Assembly: GCA_030830005.1 (NCBI GenBank)
Contig: JAURNV010000016.1
Coordinates: forward strand, 21,539-85,538
DNA: 64,000 nucleotides
Origin: Flavobacteriaceae bacterium
GTDB lineage: Bacteria; Bacteroidota; Bacteroidia; Flavobacteriales; Flavobacteriaceae
Direction: 5' to 3'
Shown in pieces: positions 7,896-16,061 of the stretch. Each line of letters opens with the position of its first letter. The first letter of the stretch is position 1. A program made the translations under genes and the position numbers. The notes under the pieces are model-generated. The model did not search any database. It was not told where the DNA came from and saw only the letters and a list, made by a program, of their open reading frames with translations.

Positions 7896-8972
7896 TTGAA
7901 GCATTTATTACACGTCTTTTTTTCTGTTCTTTTAGCATCAAATGTTTTTGCAGTATCTGAGAGTAATGCCCCTGAAAAAAAAGGCTCTTTAAAAGATGAA
8001 ATTAAGGCCTACATTCAACATCACCTAAAAGATTCGCACGATTTCTATTTGGGTTCTTATAAGGAGGGCGACAAGAAAAAATACATCGGGTATATTGGAT
8101 TGCCCATAATTCTTTGGGATAATGGATTGGTTGTTTTTTCTTCTTCTAAGTTTAAACATGGTAAAGCCGTTGTTCAAAGAGGAGATGGTTATTACAAATT
8201 ATATCACGGAAAAATTTATAAAACCGATGCGGCTGGAACTATCAACTATGATGATGCGCATCATGCTACAAATGAAAAGCCGCTAGACCTATCTATGACT
8301 AAAAGTGTAATGACAATGCTTTTAACAGCTCTGTTGATGTTCTTTTTGTTTCGCTCATTAGCACAATCCTATGGCAAAAATAAAGGGATTGCTGCAGGCA
8401 TTGGCCGTTTCTTTGAACCTATCATTTTATATGTCCGTGATGACATTGCTATTCCAAATATTGGCGAAAAACATTATGGGAGATACATGAGTTTTCTACT
8501 TACTGTATTCTTTTTTATTTGGTTTCTTAACCTTCTTGGGCTTACCCCCCTTGGGATCAATGTAACAGGGAATATTGCCATTACTTTTGGGTTAGCGCTT
8601 ATTACCTTTTTACTAACAAATTTAACTGCCAATAAAAACTATTGGGCGCATATTTTTTGGATGCCGGGTGTTCCTGTGCTCATGAAAATAGTTCTAATGC
8701 CTATAGAATTATTAGGGGTGTTTATTAAACCTTTTTCCTTGTTGATACGTCTGTATGCAAATATGCAGGCAGGACATATTGTACTCATGAGCCTTATTGG
8801 GCTGATGTTTATTTTCAACAATTGGTTAGGGAGTAGCTTATCGTTTGTTTTGGCATTTGCTATTTCCATCATCGAATTATTAGTGGCCGCCTTGCAGGCC
8901 TATATTTTCACTATGCTCTCGGCACTCTATTTTGGATTTGCCGTAGAAGAACATCATGATGAAGCGCATTAA
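7896..8972 (+). CDS. atpB: ATP synthase F0 subunit a
   Basis: Subunit a forms the proton path with the c-ring. The protein has a signal-like N-terminus (KHLLHVFFSVLLASNVFA), a periplasmic extension of roughly 130 residues, and then about six membrane helices. The essential arginine lies in the PFSLLIRLYANMQAGH motif of the penultimate helix region. A signal peptide and long N-terminal extension are usual for Bacteroidota subunit a. No ATG exists before the signal sequence. The TTG at 7896 gives a clean signal peptide and lies downstream of the -7 box; the track start (TTG 7830) would add 22 residues and sit before the promoter. Product certain, start uncertain. Confidence 0.93.
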   Translation: MKHLLHVFFSVLLASNVFAVSESNAPEKKGSLKDEIKAYIQHHLKDSHDFYLGSYKEGDKKKYIGYIGLPIILWDNGLVVFSSSKFKHGKAVVQRGDGYYKLYHGKIYKTDAAGTINYDDAHHATNEKPLDLSMTKSVMTMLLTALLMFFLFRSLAQSYGKNKGIAAGIGRFFEPIILYVRDDIAIPNIGEKHYGRYMSFLLTVFFFIWFLNLLGLTPLGINVTGNIAITFGLALITFLLTNLTANKNYWAHIFWMPGVPVLMKIVLMPIELLGVFIKPFSLLIRLYANMQAGHIVLMSLIGLMFIFNNWLGSSLSFVLAFAISIIELLVAALQAYIFTMLSALYFGFAVEEHHDEAH

Positions 8973-9003
8973 ACATAAACATTAACAATTAATATATATA
9001 CAC

Positions 9004-9195
9004 ATGGAAATTCCAGTAATCGTAGGTGCAGGTCTCGTCGTAATCGGCGTTGGTATGGGAATCGGTAGAATCGGTGGCTCAGCTATGGAAGCTATTGCAC
9101 GTCAACCAGAAGCATACGGGAAAATTCAAACAGCAATGTTGATTGCAGCCGCTCTTATTGAAGGAATCGGATTTGCCGCATTATTTGCTGTATAA
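9004..9195 (+). CDS. atpE: ATP synthase F0 subunit c
   Basis: A 63-residue hairpin of two membrane helices. Helix 1 carries the packed glycine repeat (VGAGLVVIGVGMGIGRIGG), the polar loop has the conserved Arg-Gln-Pro (33-35), and helix 2 carries the ion-binding Glu53 in ALIEGIGF. The residue after the glutamate is Gly and I see no sodium-type ligand set, so proton coupling is likely. Many copies are needed per enzyme; a strong hairpin lies just downstream. Confidence 0.97.
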   Translation: MEIPVIVGAGLVVIGVGMGIGRIGGSAMEAIARQPEAYGKIQTAMLIAAALIEGIGFAALFAV

Positions 9196-9209
9196 TCATA
9201 ACATCATAC

Positions 9210-9238
9210 GATAAGCGGCAGCGAGGCTGCCGTTTATC
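9210..9238 (+). promoter_or_regulatory. Intercistronic hairpin between atpE and atpF
   Basis: A 13-bp inverted repeat (GATAAGCGGCAGC / GCTGCCGTTTATC, one G-U pair) closes a 3-base loop, 14 bases after the atpE stop. No long T run follows, so it is more likely an RNA-stabilising or attenuating element than a full terminator. It could raise the yield of subunit c over the following subunits. Confidence 0.7.
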
Positions 9239-9256
9239 TTGTTAAATTTAAATCGT

Positions 9257-9760
9257 ATGGAAAAATTATTAGGCGAATTTTCGTTTGGCTTGTTCATATG
9301 GCAAACATTGATTGTTGTGGCGCTTATTTTTTTGCTCCGCAAATTCGCATGGAAGCCTATTCTAAGTACCATTAACGAAAGAGAAGAAGGAATCCGTTCA
9401 GCTATGGACGCTGCTGAAGAGGCGCGTCAAGAAATGCAAAATCTGCAAGCCGATAATGAACGTATTTTAAAAGAGGCTCGAGCAGAACGCGAAAGCTTAC
9501 TTAAAGAAGCACGTGTGCTTCGTCAAAAAATGATTGACGATGCCAAAGAAGATGCTAAAGTACAGTCCGAGCAACTTCTTGAACAAGCACGCAAAGCTAT
9601 CGAAAGCGAAAAGCAAGTTGCCATTACTTCGCTTAAAAACGAAGTAGCTGACTTGTCTATTCAAATTGCGGAAAAACTTACAAAAGAGCAACTTTCATCA
9701 GATAAAAAGCAGACCGAATTGGTTCAAAAACTTTTAAAAGACGTAGATCTTAACGCATGA
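9257..9760 (+). CDS. atpF: ATP synthase F0 subunit b
   Basis: Subunit b forms the peripheral stalk. The 167-residue protein has one N-terminal membrane helix (FGLFIWQTLIVVALIFLL) followed by a long, highly charged helix (residues ~45-165) that makes the dimeric stalk. The ATG at 9257 is preferred to the upstream TTG at 9239, which lies at the edge of the hairpin. It overlaps atpH by an ATGA. Confidence 0.96.
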   Translation: MEKLLGEFSFGLFIWQTLIVVALIFLLRKFAWKPILSTINEREEGIRSAMDAAEEARQEMQNLQADNERILKEARAERESLLKEARVLRQKMIDDAKEDAKVQSEQLLEQARKAIESEKQVAITSLKNEVADLSIQIAEKLTKEQLSSDKKQTELVQKLLKDVDLNA

Positions 9761-10311
9761 TAGGTACTAGAGTAGCATTGCGATACGCTAAAGCAGGGGT
9801 TCAAAAGGCCATTGAAGATGGAGCACTTGAAGGCTTAGCTACCGACATGGAGCTGGTGTATGATACCGTACAATCCAACCGTGATCTAGAGGGGGTATTG
9901 CAAAGTCCTATAATAAGTACCGCATTAAAGCACAATGTGTTACAGGCAGTTTTTGCTCAATGTAGTAATGCCGGGAAAGACCTTTTGCGTCTTGTGGCTG
10001 AAAACAATCGTGCCAACCACTTAGATGGGATTGCGCTAAAAGTAAAAGAATTGTATCAGGAGCACTTAGGGCTCGTTGAAGCAATTGCCACTACCGCTGT
10101 GCCTATTACCCCTGAATTAGAAAAAGAAATTTTAAAGAAAGTTGCTACACTTACTCATAAAAAGGTGACTCTTATTAACAAAGTTGACCCAACCATAATC
10201 GGTGGGTTTATCTTAAGACTTGATGACATAGAGCTAAACGGTAGTGTGGCACATCAACTTAATTCATTAAAACAAAACTTACGTTCAAAAGCAATATCAT
10301 GGCAGAAGTAA
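9757..10311 (+). CDS. atpH: ATP synthase F1 subunit delta
   Basis: The delta subunit links the peripheral stalk to the top of F1. The 184-residue protein has the helical N-terminal domain ([14 protein letters not shown] start) and the C-terminal [19 protein letters not shown] motif typical of the family. It overlaps atpF by 4 bases and atpA by 13, indicating tight coupling. Confidence 0.96.
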   Translation: MIGTRVALRYAKAGVQKAIEDGALEGLATDMELVYDTVQSNRDLEGVLQSPIISTALKHNVLQAVFAQCSNAGKDLLRLVAENNRANHLDGIALKVKELYQEHLGLVEAIATTAVPITPELEKEILKKVATLTHKKVTLINKVDPTIIGGFILRLDDIELNGSVAHQLNSLKQNLRSKAISWQK

Positions 10312-11876
10312 AAGCTGCGGAAGTATCCGCGATATTAAAACAACAATTAACGGGATTTGACAGCAGTGTCACTTTAGACGAAGTGGGTTCAGTACTCCAA
10401 GTCGGTGACGGTATTGCGCGAGTTTATGGCCTTTCTAACGTTCAATACGGCGAGTTGGTTACTTTCAACTCTGGATTAGAAGGGATCGTACTAAACCTTG
10501 AAGAAGACAATGTTGGGGTAGTACTTTTAGGTCCATCTAAAGGAATTAAAGAAGGAGATACCGTAAAGCGCACCCAGCGTATTGCGTCTATTAACGTGGG
10601 CGAAGGAGTTGTTGGGCGTGTGGTAAACACCTTAGGACAACCCATTGATGGCAAAGGGCCTATCGCGGGTGAAACCATTGAAATGCCTCTCGAGCGCAAA
10701 GCTCCTGGAGTAATTTTTCGTCAGCCTGTAAACGAACCCCTACAAACAGGAATTAAGTCTATTGACGCAATGATTCCCGTTGGTCGCGGACAACGTGAGC
10801 TGGTTATTGGCGATCGTCAAACTGGTAAGACTACTGTGTGTATTGACACTATCCTAAACCAAAAAGAATTTTATGATGCTGGCAAACCTGTATACTGTAT
10901 TTACGTTGCAATAGGTCAAAAAGCATCAACTGTAGCTGCAATTGCCAACACATTACGAGAAAAAGGCGCTATGGCATATACTACTGTTGTAGCTGCTAAC
11001 GCTTCTGATCCTGCGCCAATGCAAGTGTATGCCCCTTTTGCAGGTGCTGCAATTGGTGAGTATTTCCGTGATACTGGTCGTCCTGCGTTAATCATATATG
11101 ATGATTTGTCTAAACAAGCAGTAGCCTATCGTGAGGTGTCGTTATTACTTCGTCGTCCACCAGGACGTGAGGCTTACCCAGGTGACGTATTCTATTTGCA
11201 CTCGCGTTTATTAGAGCGTGCAGCAAAAGTTATTGCAGATGACACTATCGCCAAGCAAATGAACGATTTGCCTGAAGGGCTTAAATCAAAAGTAAAAGGA
11301 GGAGGTTCGTTAACGGCATTGCCAATTATTGAAACACAAGCCGGAGACGTATCAGCTTATATTCCAACAAATGTAATTTCCATTACAGACGGACAAATTT
11401 TCTTGGAGTCTGATTTGTTTAACTCAGGTGTTCGTCCCGCAATTAACGTAGGTATTTCGGTGTCTCGTGTGGGTGGCTCGGCACAGATTAAATCCATGAA
11501 AAAAGTAGCCGGGACTCTTAAATTAGACCAAGCGCAATTCCGTGAATTGGAAGCCTTTGCTAAGTTTGGTTCTGATTTGGATGCGGCTACCTTAAATGTG
11601 ATTGAAAAAGGTAGACGCAACGTAGAAATATTAAAACAAGCACAAAATGATCCATTTGCTGTAGAAGATCAAATTGCTATTATTTTCGCTGGTTCTAAAA
11701 ACTTGTTACGCCAAGTCCCAGTAGATAAAATAAAGGCCTTTGAACAAAGCTATTTGGAGTTGCTTAACGCCAAACATCGTGATGTCCTAGACGCCTTAAA
11801 AGAAGGGAAGCTTACAGACGAAGTTACCGAAACGCTAACTAAAGTAGCAACTGACCTAGCCGCTCAATACGCATAA
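10299..11876 (+). CDS. atpA: ATP synthase F1 subunit alpha
   Basis: The regulatory nucleotide-binding subunit of F1. It has 525 residues, with P-loop GDRQTGKT at 171-178, the [16 protein letters not shown] Walker B region, the [15 protein letters not shown] motif and the [17 protein letters not shown] arginine-finger region. The length is normal. The start ATG lies within the end of atpH. Confidence 0.98.
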   Translation: MAEVKAAEVSAILKQQLTGFDSSVTLDEVGSVLQVGDGIARVYGLSNVQYGELVTFNSGLEGIVLNLEEDNVGVVLLGPSKGIKEGDTVKRTQRIASINVGEGVVGRVVNTLGQPIDGKGPIAGETIEMPLERKAPGVIFRQPVNEPLQTGIKSIDAMIPVGRGQRELVIGDRQTGKTTVCIDTILNQKEFYDAGKPVYCIYVAIGQKASTVAAIANTLREKGAMAYTTVVAANASDPAPMQVYAPFAGAAIGEYFRDTGRPALIIYDDLSKQAVAYREVSLLLRRPPGREAYPGDVFYLHSRLLERAAKVIADDTIAKQMNDLPEGLKSKVKGGGSLTALPIIETQAGDVSAYIPTNVISITDGQIFLESDLFNSGVRPAINVGISVSRVGGSAQIKSMKKVAGTLKLDQAQFRELEAFAKFGSDLDAATLNVIEKGRRNVEILKQAQNDPFAVEDQIAIIFAGSKNLLRQVPVDKIKAFEQSYLELLNAKHRDVLDALKEGKLTDEVTETLTKVATDLAAQYA

Positions 11877-11879
11877 CCC

Positions 11880-12734
11880 ATGGCAAATCTTAAGGAAATA
11901 CGCAATCGGATTAGCTCTGTATCATCAACGATGCAGATTACCAGCGCCATGAAAATGGTGTCGGCAGCAAAACTGAAAAAAGCGCAAGACGCAATTACCG
12001 CGATGCGCCCCTATGCTGCCAAGCTAACCGAGCTTTTGCAAAACCTTAGTAGTACCGTGCAAGACAACGATGCAAGTCCCTATACAAAACCCCGTGCCGT
12101 TAAGCGTGTGGTCTATGTAGCAATTACCTCCAACCGAGGGCTATGTGGTGGGTTTAATTCAAATATTATTAAAGAAGTCAAAGCCAAAGCCCTCAGCAAT
12201 AGTGTTGAAACGGCGGTGTTTACCATTGGTAAAAAGGGAAATGATATTCTTCGTAAAGAATTTGATGTAATTGGACACAACACCGATGTTTTTGATGACC
12301 TCAGTTTTTCTAATGCTGCCGACTTAGCAAAAGAACTTATGGACGGTTTTGTTACCGAAAAATTTGACGAAGTATATTTGATTTACAACCAATTTAAAAA
12401 TGCCGCTACTCAATTGGTTACTGTTGAACCTTTCCTGCCACTAGTCCCCGAAGTATCTTCAACGCAAACCGAAACCGACTATATTTACGAACCAAATAAG
12501 GCTAAAATATTTACCACATTACTGCCAAAAGCACTCAAAATGCAGTTGTTCAAAGCCTTACGCGATTCGTTTGCTAGTGAGCACGGTGCACGTATGACCG
12601 CCATGCATAAAGCTACTGATAACGCTACCGACCTTCGTGATCAGTTAAAACTAACGTACAACAAAGCTCGTCAGGCGGCCATTACCAACGAGATTCTGGA
12701 AATTGTTGGGGGTGCCGAAGCACTGAAGGGATAA
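11880..12734 (+). CDS. atpG: ATP synthase F1 subunit gamma
   Basis: The central rotor shaft. The 284-residue protein shows the N-terminal coiled-coil helix (RNRISSVSSTMQITSAMKMVSAAKL), the conserved TSNRGLCGGFN segment and the C-terminal helix ending AAITNEILEIVGGAEAL. It begins 3 bases after atpA. It is the last gene of this atp cluster: beta and epsilon (atpD, atpC) do not follow, as is usual in Bacteroidota, where they lie elsewhere. Confidence 0.97.
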   Translation: MANLKEIRNRISSVSSTMQITSAMKMVSAAKLKKAQDAITAMRPYAAKLTELLQNLSSTVQDNDASPYTKPRAVKRVVYVAITSNRGLCGGFNSNIIKEVKAKALSNSVETAVFTIGKKGNDILRKEFDVIGHNTDVFDDLSFSNAADLAKELMDGFVTEKFDEVYLIYNQFKNAATQLVTVEPFLPLVPEVSSTQTETDYIYEPNKAKIFTTLLPKALKMQLFKALRDSFASEHGARMTAMHKATDNATDLRDQLKLTYNKARQAAITNEILEIVGGAEALKG

Positions 12735-12756
12735 TATACACGGCATCTTTTTTTAT

Positions 12757-13050
12757 ATGTATCGGTTGAAAGCTAAAGCCATTATTATTGTTTTTGGAAG
12801 TGTCCTGTTTATTTTAGGTCTAATTGCCCTAGCTACGTTGTTGTCGGATGAAGTGCGCTGGGGACCAGAGGATTTTTTAATGGCTGGTGTAATGCTTTTT
12901 GGTTTAGGAATACTATCAGCTATTACAACGAAATATATTTCAAAAAAAAGGACCCAAATTATTGTCATAGTTTTGGGTGTTTTGATGGTTTTGTTGCTTT
13001 GGGTTGAGCTTGCCGTTGGGATTTTTGGATCACCCTTTGCAGGGAATTAA
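12757..13050 (+). CDS. Small three-helix membrane protein of unknown function
   Basis: A 97-residue protein I cannot assign. Three hydrophobic helices are visible: residues ~8-28 (IIIVFGSVLFILGLIALA), ~39-58 (FLMAGVMLFGLGILSAI) and ~68-90 (IIVIVLGVLMVLLLWVELAV). A short polar loop with RWGPEDF follows helix 1, and a basic KYISKKR follows helix 2. The gap to atpG is 22 bases, so co-transcription with the atp genes is possible. No ligand or catalytic motif is visible. Confidence 0.65.
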   Translation: MYRLKAKAIIIVFGSVLFILGLIALATLLSDEVRWGPEDFLMAGVMLFGLGILSAITTKYISKKRTQIIVIVLGVLMVLLLWVELAVGIFGSPFAGN

Positions 13051-13095
13051 CTACTTTGGTGTTGTTTTTGATAGCGTTATTCCAAATCTTATATC

Positions 13096-13791
13096 ATGAA
13101 GCTCCTTTTCATTACCCTATTTGCGATTCCCTTTTTGTGGGCGCAACCACAAAATGAAAATCATATTCCTTATATCGAAACAAGTGCCGAGGCTGACTCG
13201 CTCGTTGTGCCTGATGAAATTTATCTCAGCATAGAGCTCCGCGAATCAGACGAGCGAAAAAACGTAAGCGTTGAGCAACTTGAAAAACGCTTGTTAGAAA
13301 CCCTTCTAGAGTTAAAAATTGATATTGAAAAACAGCTCAAACTCGCCGATTTATCAAGTAATATTAAAAACTATTTTCTGCGTCGGAAAGACATCAAAAA
13401 AAGTAAACGCTTCGAACTAAAAGTTTTCGACGCCTCCACGGCCGGTCTTGTATTGGCTGCTCTTGAAGAAAATGGTGTTTCAAATGTTCGCCTTGCAAAA
13501 ACAGATTACAGTAAACTGGAAGAGCTAAAACTACAGCTTTTGGGTGAAGCCGTAATCAAGGCTAAAGCTCAGGCAAACGCTATGGCTGAACCCCTTGGGC
13601 AAAAAGTTGAAAAAGCCCTGTTCATCTCAGATAACATACACTCAGGGTTTGTAGGCTATCGACAAAATACATTGGAAGAAGTCGTAATTGCCTACGAAAT
13701 GAATATGAAAGAGGTTGCTGTGCCCGAAATTCAATTTAAACCACAAAAAATACAGGTTAATGTAAAGGTGCGCTTTAGATTAAACAACTAA
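13096..13791 (+). CDS. SIMPL (DUF541) domain periplasmic protein
   Basis: A 231-residue exported protein. The signal peptide (MKLLFITLFAIPFLWAQ) is followed by a SIMPL/DUF541 domain: ETSAEADSLVVPDEIYLSIEL at the start, a central helical part, and the EAVIKAKAQANAMAEPLGQKV helix typical of the family, ending in beta strands (VNVKVRFRL). The family includes bacterial YggE and BP26. Proposed roles include protection from oxidative stress and channel-like assemblies, but the molecular activity is unclear. A hairpin terminator follows. Confidence 0.85.
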   Translation: MKLLFITLFAIPFLWAQPQNENHIPYIETSAEADSLVVPDEIYLSIELRESDERKNVSVEQLEKRLLETLLELKIDIEKQLKLADLSSNIKNYFLRRKDIKKSKRFELKVFDASTAGLVLAALEENGVSNVRLAKTDYSKLEELKLQLLGEAVIKAKAQANAMAEPLGQKVEKALFISDNIHSGFVGYRQNTLEEVVIAYEMNMKEVAVPEIQFKPQKIQVNVKVRFRLNN

Positions 13792-13811
13792 ATGCGTATC
13801 CCTGTATTGTA

Positions 13812-13836
13812 AAAAGCTCCATTGAGGGGCTTTTCG
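13812..13836 (+). terminator. Terminator after the SIMPL gene
   Basis: A 9-bp stem (AAAAGCTCC / GGGGCTTTT with one G-U pair) around the loop ATTGA, followed by T-rich DNA. It lies 20 bases after the SIMPL stop. The T-rich tail merges into the dut -7 box, so terminator and promoter are back to back. Confidence 0.65.
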
Positions 13837-13844
13837 TATTTTTG
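13837..13844 (+). promoter_or_regulatory. -7 promoter element of dut
   Basis: TATTTTTG is an exact TAnnTTTG match. Only 5 bases separate it from the dut ATG, so transcription would begin at or next to the start codon (leaderless or nearly so). Confidence 0.45.
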
Positions 13845-13849
13845 TAACT

Positions 13850-14284
13850 ATGAACATTCGTATTGTAAACCTCTCCCCATATGCCTTGCCAGAATATGAA
13901 ACTTTAGCTTCGGCGGGAATGGATCTCCGCGCACATACCGAGACTCCTATCACCCTTCAACCACTAGAGCGAGGGCTTATCAAAACTGGCTTGTTTATGG
14001 AATTACCTATAGGTGTAGAAGCACAAGTACGCCCGCGTAGCGGATTGGCTCTTAAAAAAGGGATTACCGTGCTTAATACTCCCGGTACCATAGATGCAGA
14101 CTATCGCGGCGAAATTGGCGTTATCCTAATAAATTTGTCTCATGAACCTTTTACTATTGCTGGTGGTGATAGGATTGCACAATTGGTTATTGCCAAACAC
14201 GAACGCGCTCAGTGGGAAGAAGTAAAATCATTATCTGAAACCGCACGTGGTGCAGGGGGTTTTGGTAGTACTGGAATTGAATAA
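13850..14284 (+). CDS. dut: dUTP diphosphatase
   Basis: Hydrolyses dUTP to dUMP, keeping uracil out of DNA and feeding dTMP synthesis. The 144-residue trimeric-type enzyme shows all five motifs: [45 protein letters not shown] and the C-terminal [10 protein letters not shown] arm. The start is fixed by the conserved N-terminus. The gene heads a run of nucleotide-sugar and envelope genes spaced by a few bases. Confidence 0.97.
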   Translation: MNIRIVNLSPYALPEYETLASAGMDLRAHTETPITLQPLERGLIKTGLFMELPIGVEAQVRPRSGLALKKGITVLNTPGTIDADYRGEIGVILINLSHEPFTIAGGDRIAQLVIAKHERAQWEEVKSLSETARGAGGFGSTGIE

Positions 14285-14287
14285 AAA

Positions 14288-15301
14288 ATGAAGATAATTG
14301 TTCCTATGGCGGGACGTGGATCACGCCTTCGCCCACATACGTTAAGTGTCCCTAAACCATTGGTTCCTGTAGCAGGGGCACCCATTGTTCACCAATTGGT
14401 GAGTGACATCGCTCGGGTGCTACCTGAGCCCGTTACCGAAATTGCCTATGTATTGGGTGACCCCGCTTATTTTGGCGATGAGGTCGTAGCATCACTTACC
14501 GAGCTTTCCAAAAGTTTGGGTGCCAAAACAAGTATTTATCGGCAAAATAGCCCTTTAGGAACTGGACATGCTGTAATGTGTGCCGCACCTTCGCTTTACG
14601 GACCTGCCGTTATTGCTTATGCAGACACCCTAATCCGTACCGATTTAGTATTAGACCCCAAAGCCGATAGCGTGATTTGGGTAAACAAAGTGACAAATCC
14701 CGAACAATTTGGAGTCGTTCAATTAGATAAAAGTGGTGCCATTAGTGCCTTGGTGGAAAAGCCAAAAGAGTTTGTTTCAGATTTAGCAGTCATTGGGGTA
14801 TATTATTTTAAAGAAATTGGCGACTTAAAAACCGCTTTGCAAAGCGTTCTGGACGATAACCTTACTCACGGAGGCGAATACCAAATTAACGATGGTATAT
14901 TACGCATGATGAAAGAAGGAAAGCGCTTTGTGCCTGGCGAAGTAGCTGCATGGATGGACTGTGGAAATCCAAAAGTAATACTTGAAACAAACACACAAAT
15001 GTTGGATTTTCTTACTAGTGAAGGAAAACAACTTGTTGGAACTGTTACTCTTGAAAATAGCAGCATTATTCCCCCTTGCCATATTGCAGATGGTGTTACC
15101 CTGATCAATAGCACTGTAGGGCCTCACGTTTCTATAGGTGAAGGAACGATTATCGTTAACAGCACCATTGAAAAAAGCATAATTCAAACGAACAGCAGCC
15201 TTAAAAATGCATCGCTAAAGAATTCGATAATTGGTAACCATGTGCGTTTTAATGGCGAATACAGTAGGGTAAGTATTGGAGATTATTCTGAACTAGAATA
15301 A
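14288..15301 (+). CDS. Sugar-phosphate nucleotidyltransferase
   Basis: A 337-residue nucleotidyltransferase of the NTP_transferase family. It has the pyrophosphorylase motif VPMAGRGSRLRPHTLSVPKPLVPVAG at the N-terminus, the EKPKEFVSDLA sugar-phosphate binding region near 160, and C-terminal left-handed beta-helix-like repeats (SSIIPPCHIADGV, STVGPHVSIGEGTIIVNSTIEK). It activates a sugar phosphate with NTP, probably for envelope glycans; the sugar and nucleotide are not clear. It starts 3 bases after dut. Confidence 0.85.
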   Translation: MKIIVPMAGRGSRLRPHTLSVPKPLVPVAGAPIVHQLVSDIARVLPEPVTEIAYVLGDPAYFGDEVVASLTELSKSLGAKTSIYRQNSPLGTGHAVMCAAPSLYGPAVIAYADTLIRTDLVLDPKADSVIWVNKVTNPEQFGVVQLDKSGAISALVEKPKEFVSDLAVIGVYYFKEIGDLKTALQSVLDDNLTHGGEYQINDGILRMMKEGKRFVPGEVAAWMDCGNPKVILETNTQMLDFLTSEGKQLVGTVTLENSSIIPPCHIADGVTLINSTVGPHVSIGEGTIIVNSTIEKSIIQTNSSLKNASLKNSIIGNHVRFNGEYSRVSIGDYSELE

Positions 15302-15302
15302 A

Positions 15303-16061
15303 ATGAAAAAAATAGGTGTCCTTTTTGTTGGGTTGCTTTTGGTATCGAGCTGTAAATCGCTCACAAAAGCTACACCTGCTGCACGCACCGATACTTCACT
15401 ACGCCCAAAAGTAATACAACAACAGATTAGCAAAAATTTCCTTTCGTTTGAAACGCTTCAGTGGCGTGGGCATGCAACCTTAGACCGTGGAGGAAAGCGT
15501 CAAAAAATTAGCCTAAACACCCGTATAAAACAAAATGAAGGAATTTGGCTAAACGGAAGTATGGTGGTGCCTTTAGCCCGAGTGCTCATTACCCCCAAAG
15601 AATTACAGTTTTATGAGAAAATTAACCGTCAGTATATAAAAATAGACTACAAAAGGCTGGAGAACATTTTAGGGTTTTCGGCAGACTACCTTGTCCTTGA
15701 ACATATTTTAACATCAAAACCCGTAGAAGCACGCGCATTAAAACGGTCAAAGCTATCGTTTACAGATAGCACCTATGTGTTTAGCTACACCCGAAAAGAA
15801 ACATCGATACAGTATATATATGATGGAGCGTTTAGGTTGATGGAACAGCGTTTGAAAAATGCAGAGGCTACAATTGGTGTGGTTTATAAGGATTATAAAA
15901 AAATACGTGGGCAATGGATTCCTGAAACAATTTATGCATCGCTCTTTGAGGAAAAAGGAACGACAACCGTACTTCTTAATGCTAAGCAAATACAACTTAA
16001 CGAAGCACTTAAAATGCCCTTTAATATTCCGAAAAACTACACTCCTATTTTAGTTCAATGA
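15303..16061 (+). CDS. DUF4292 domain lipoprotein
   Basis: A 252-residue lipoprotein with lipobox cysteine at 17 (LLVSSC). The mature part resembles DUF4292 proteins, which have an outer-membrane lipoprotein (LolA/LolB-like) flavour: FLSFETLQWRGHATLDRGGKRQKISLNTRIKQNEGIW..., short repeating beta strands and a C-terminal PKNYTPI. Its function is not established. The stop overlaps the EnvC-like gene start (ATGA), a conserved pairing in flavobacteria as far as I recall. Confidence 0.8.
   Translation: MKKIGVLFVGLLLVSSCKSLTKATPAARTDTSLRPKVIQQQISKNFLSFETLQWRGHATLDRGGKRQKISLNTRIKQNEGIWLNGSMVVPLARVLITPKELQFYEKINRQYIKIDYKRLENILGFSADYLVLEHILTSKPVEARALKRSKLSFTDSTYVFSYTRKETSIQYIYDGAFRLMEQRLKNAEATIGVVYKDYKKIRGQWIPETIYASLFEEKGTTTVLLNAKQIQLNEALKMPFNIPKNYTPILVQ

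Noticed and set aside
8639-8872. Minus-strand ORF in atpB and many similar shadow ORFs
   Set aside because: They lie wholly within strongly supported genes, have no promoter and no family resemblance.
11876-12756. Missing atpD and atpC taken as a defect
   Set aside because: Bacteroidota normally carry the beta and epsilon genes at another site, so absence here is expected.
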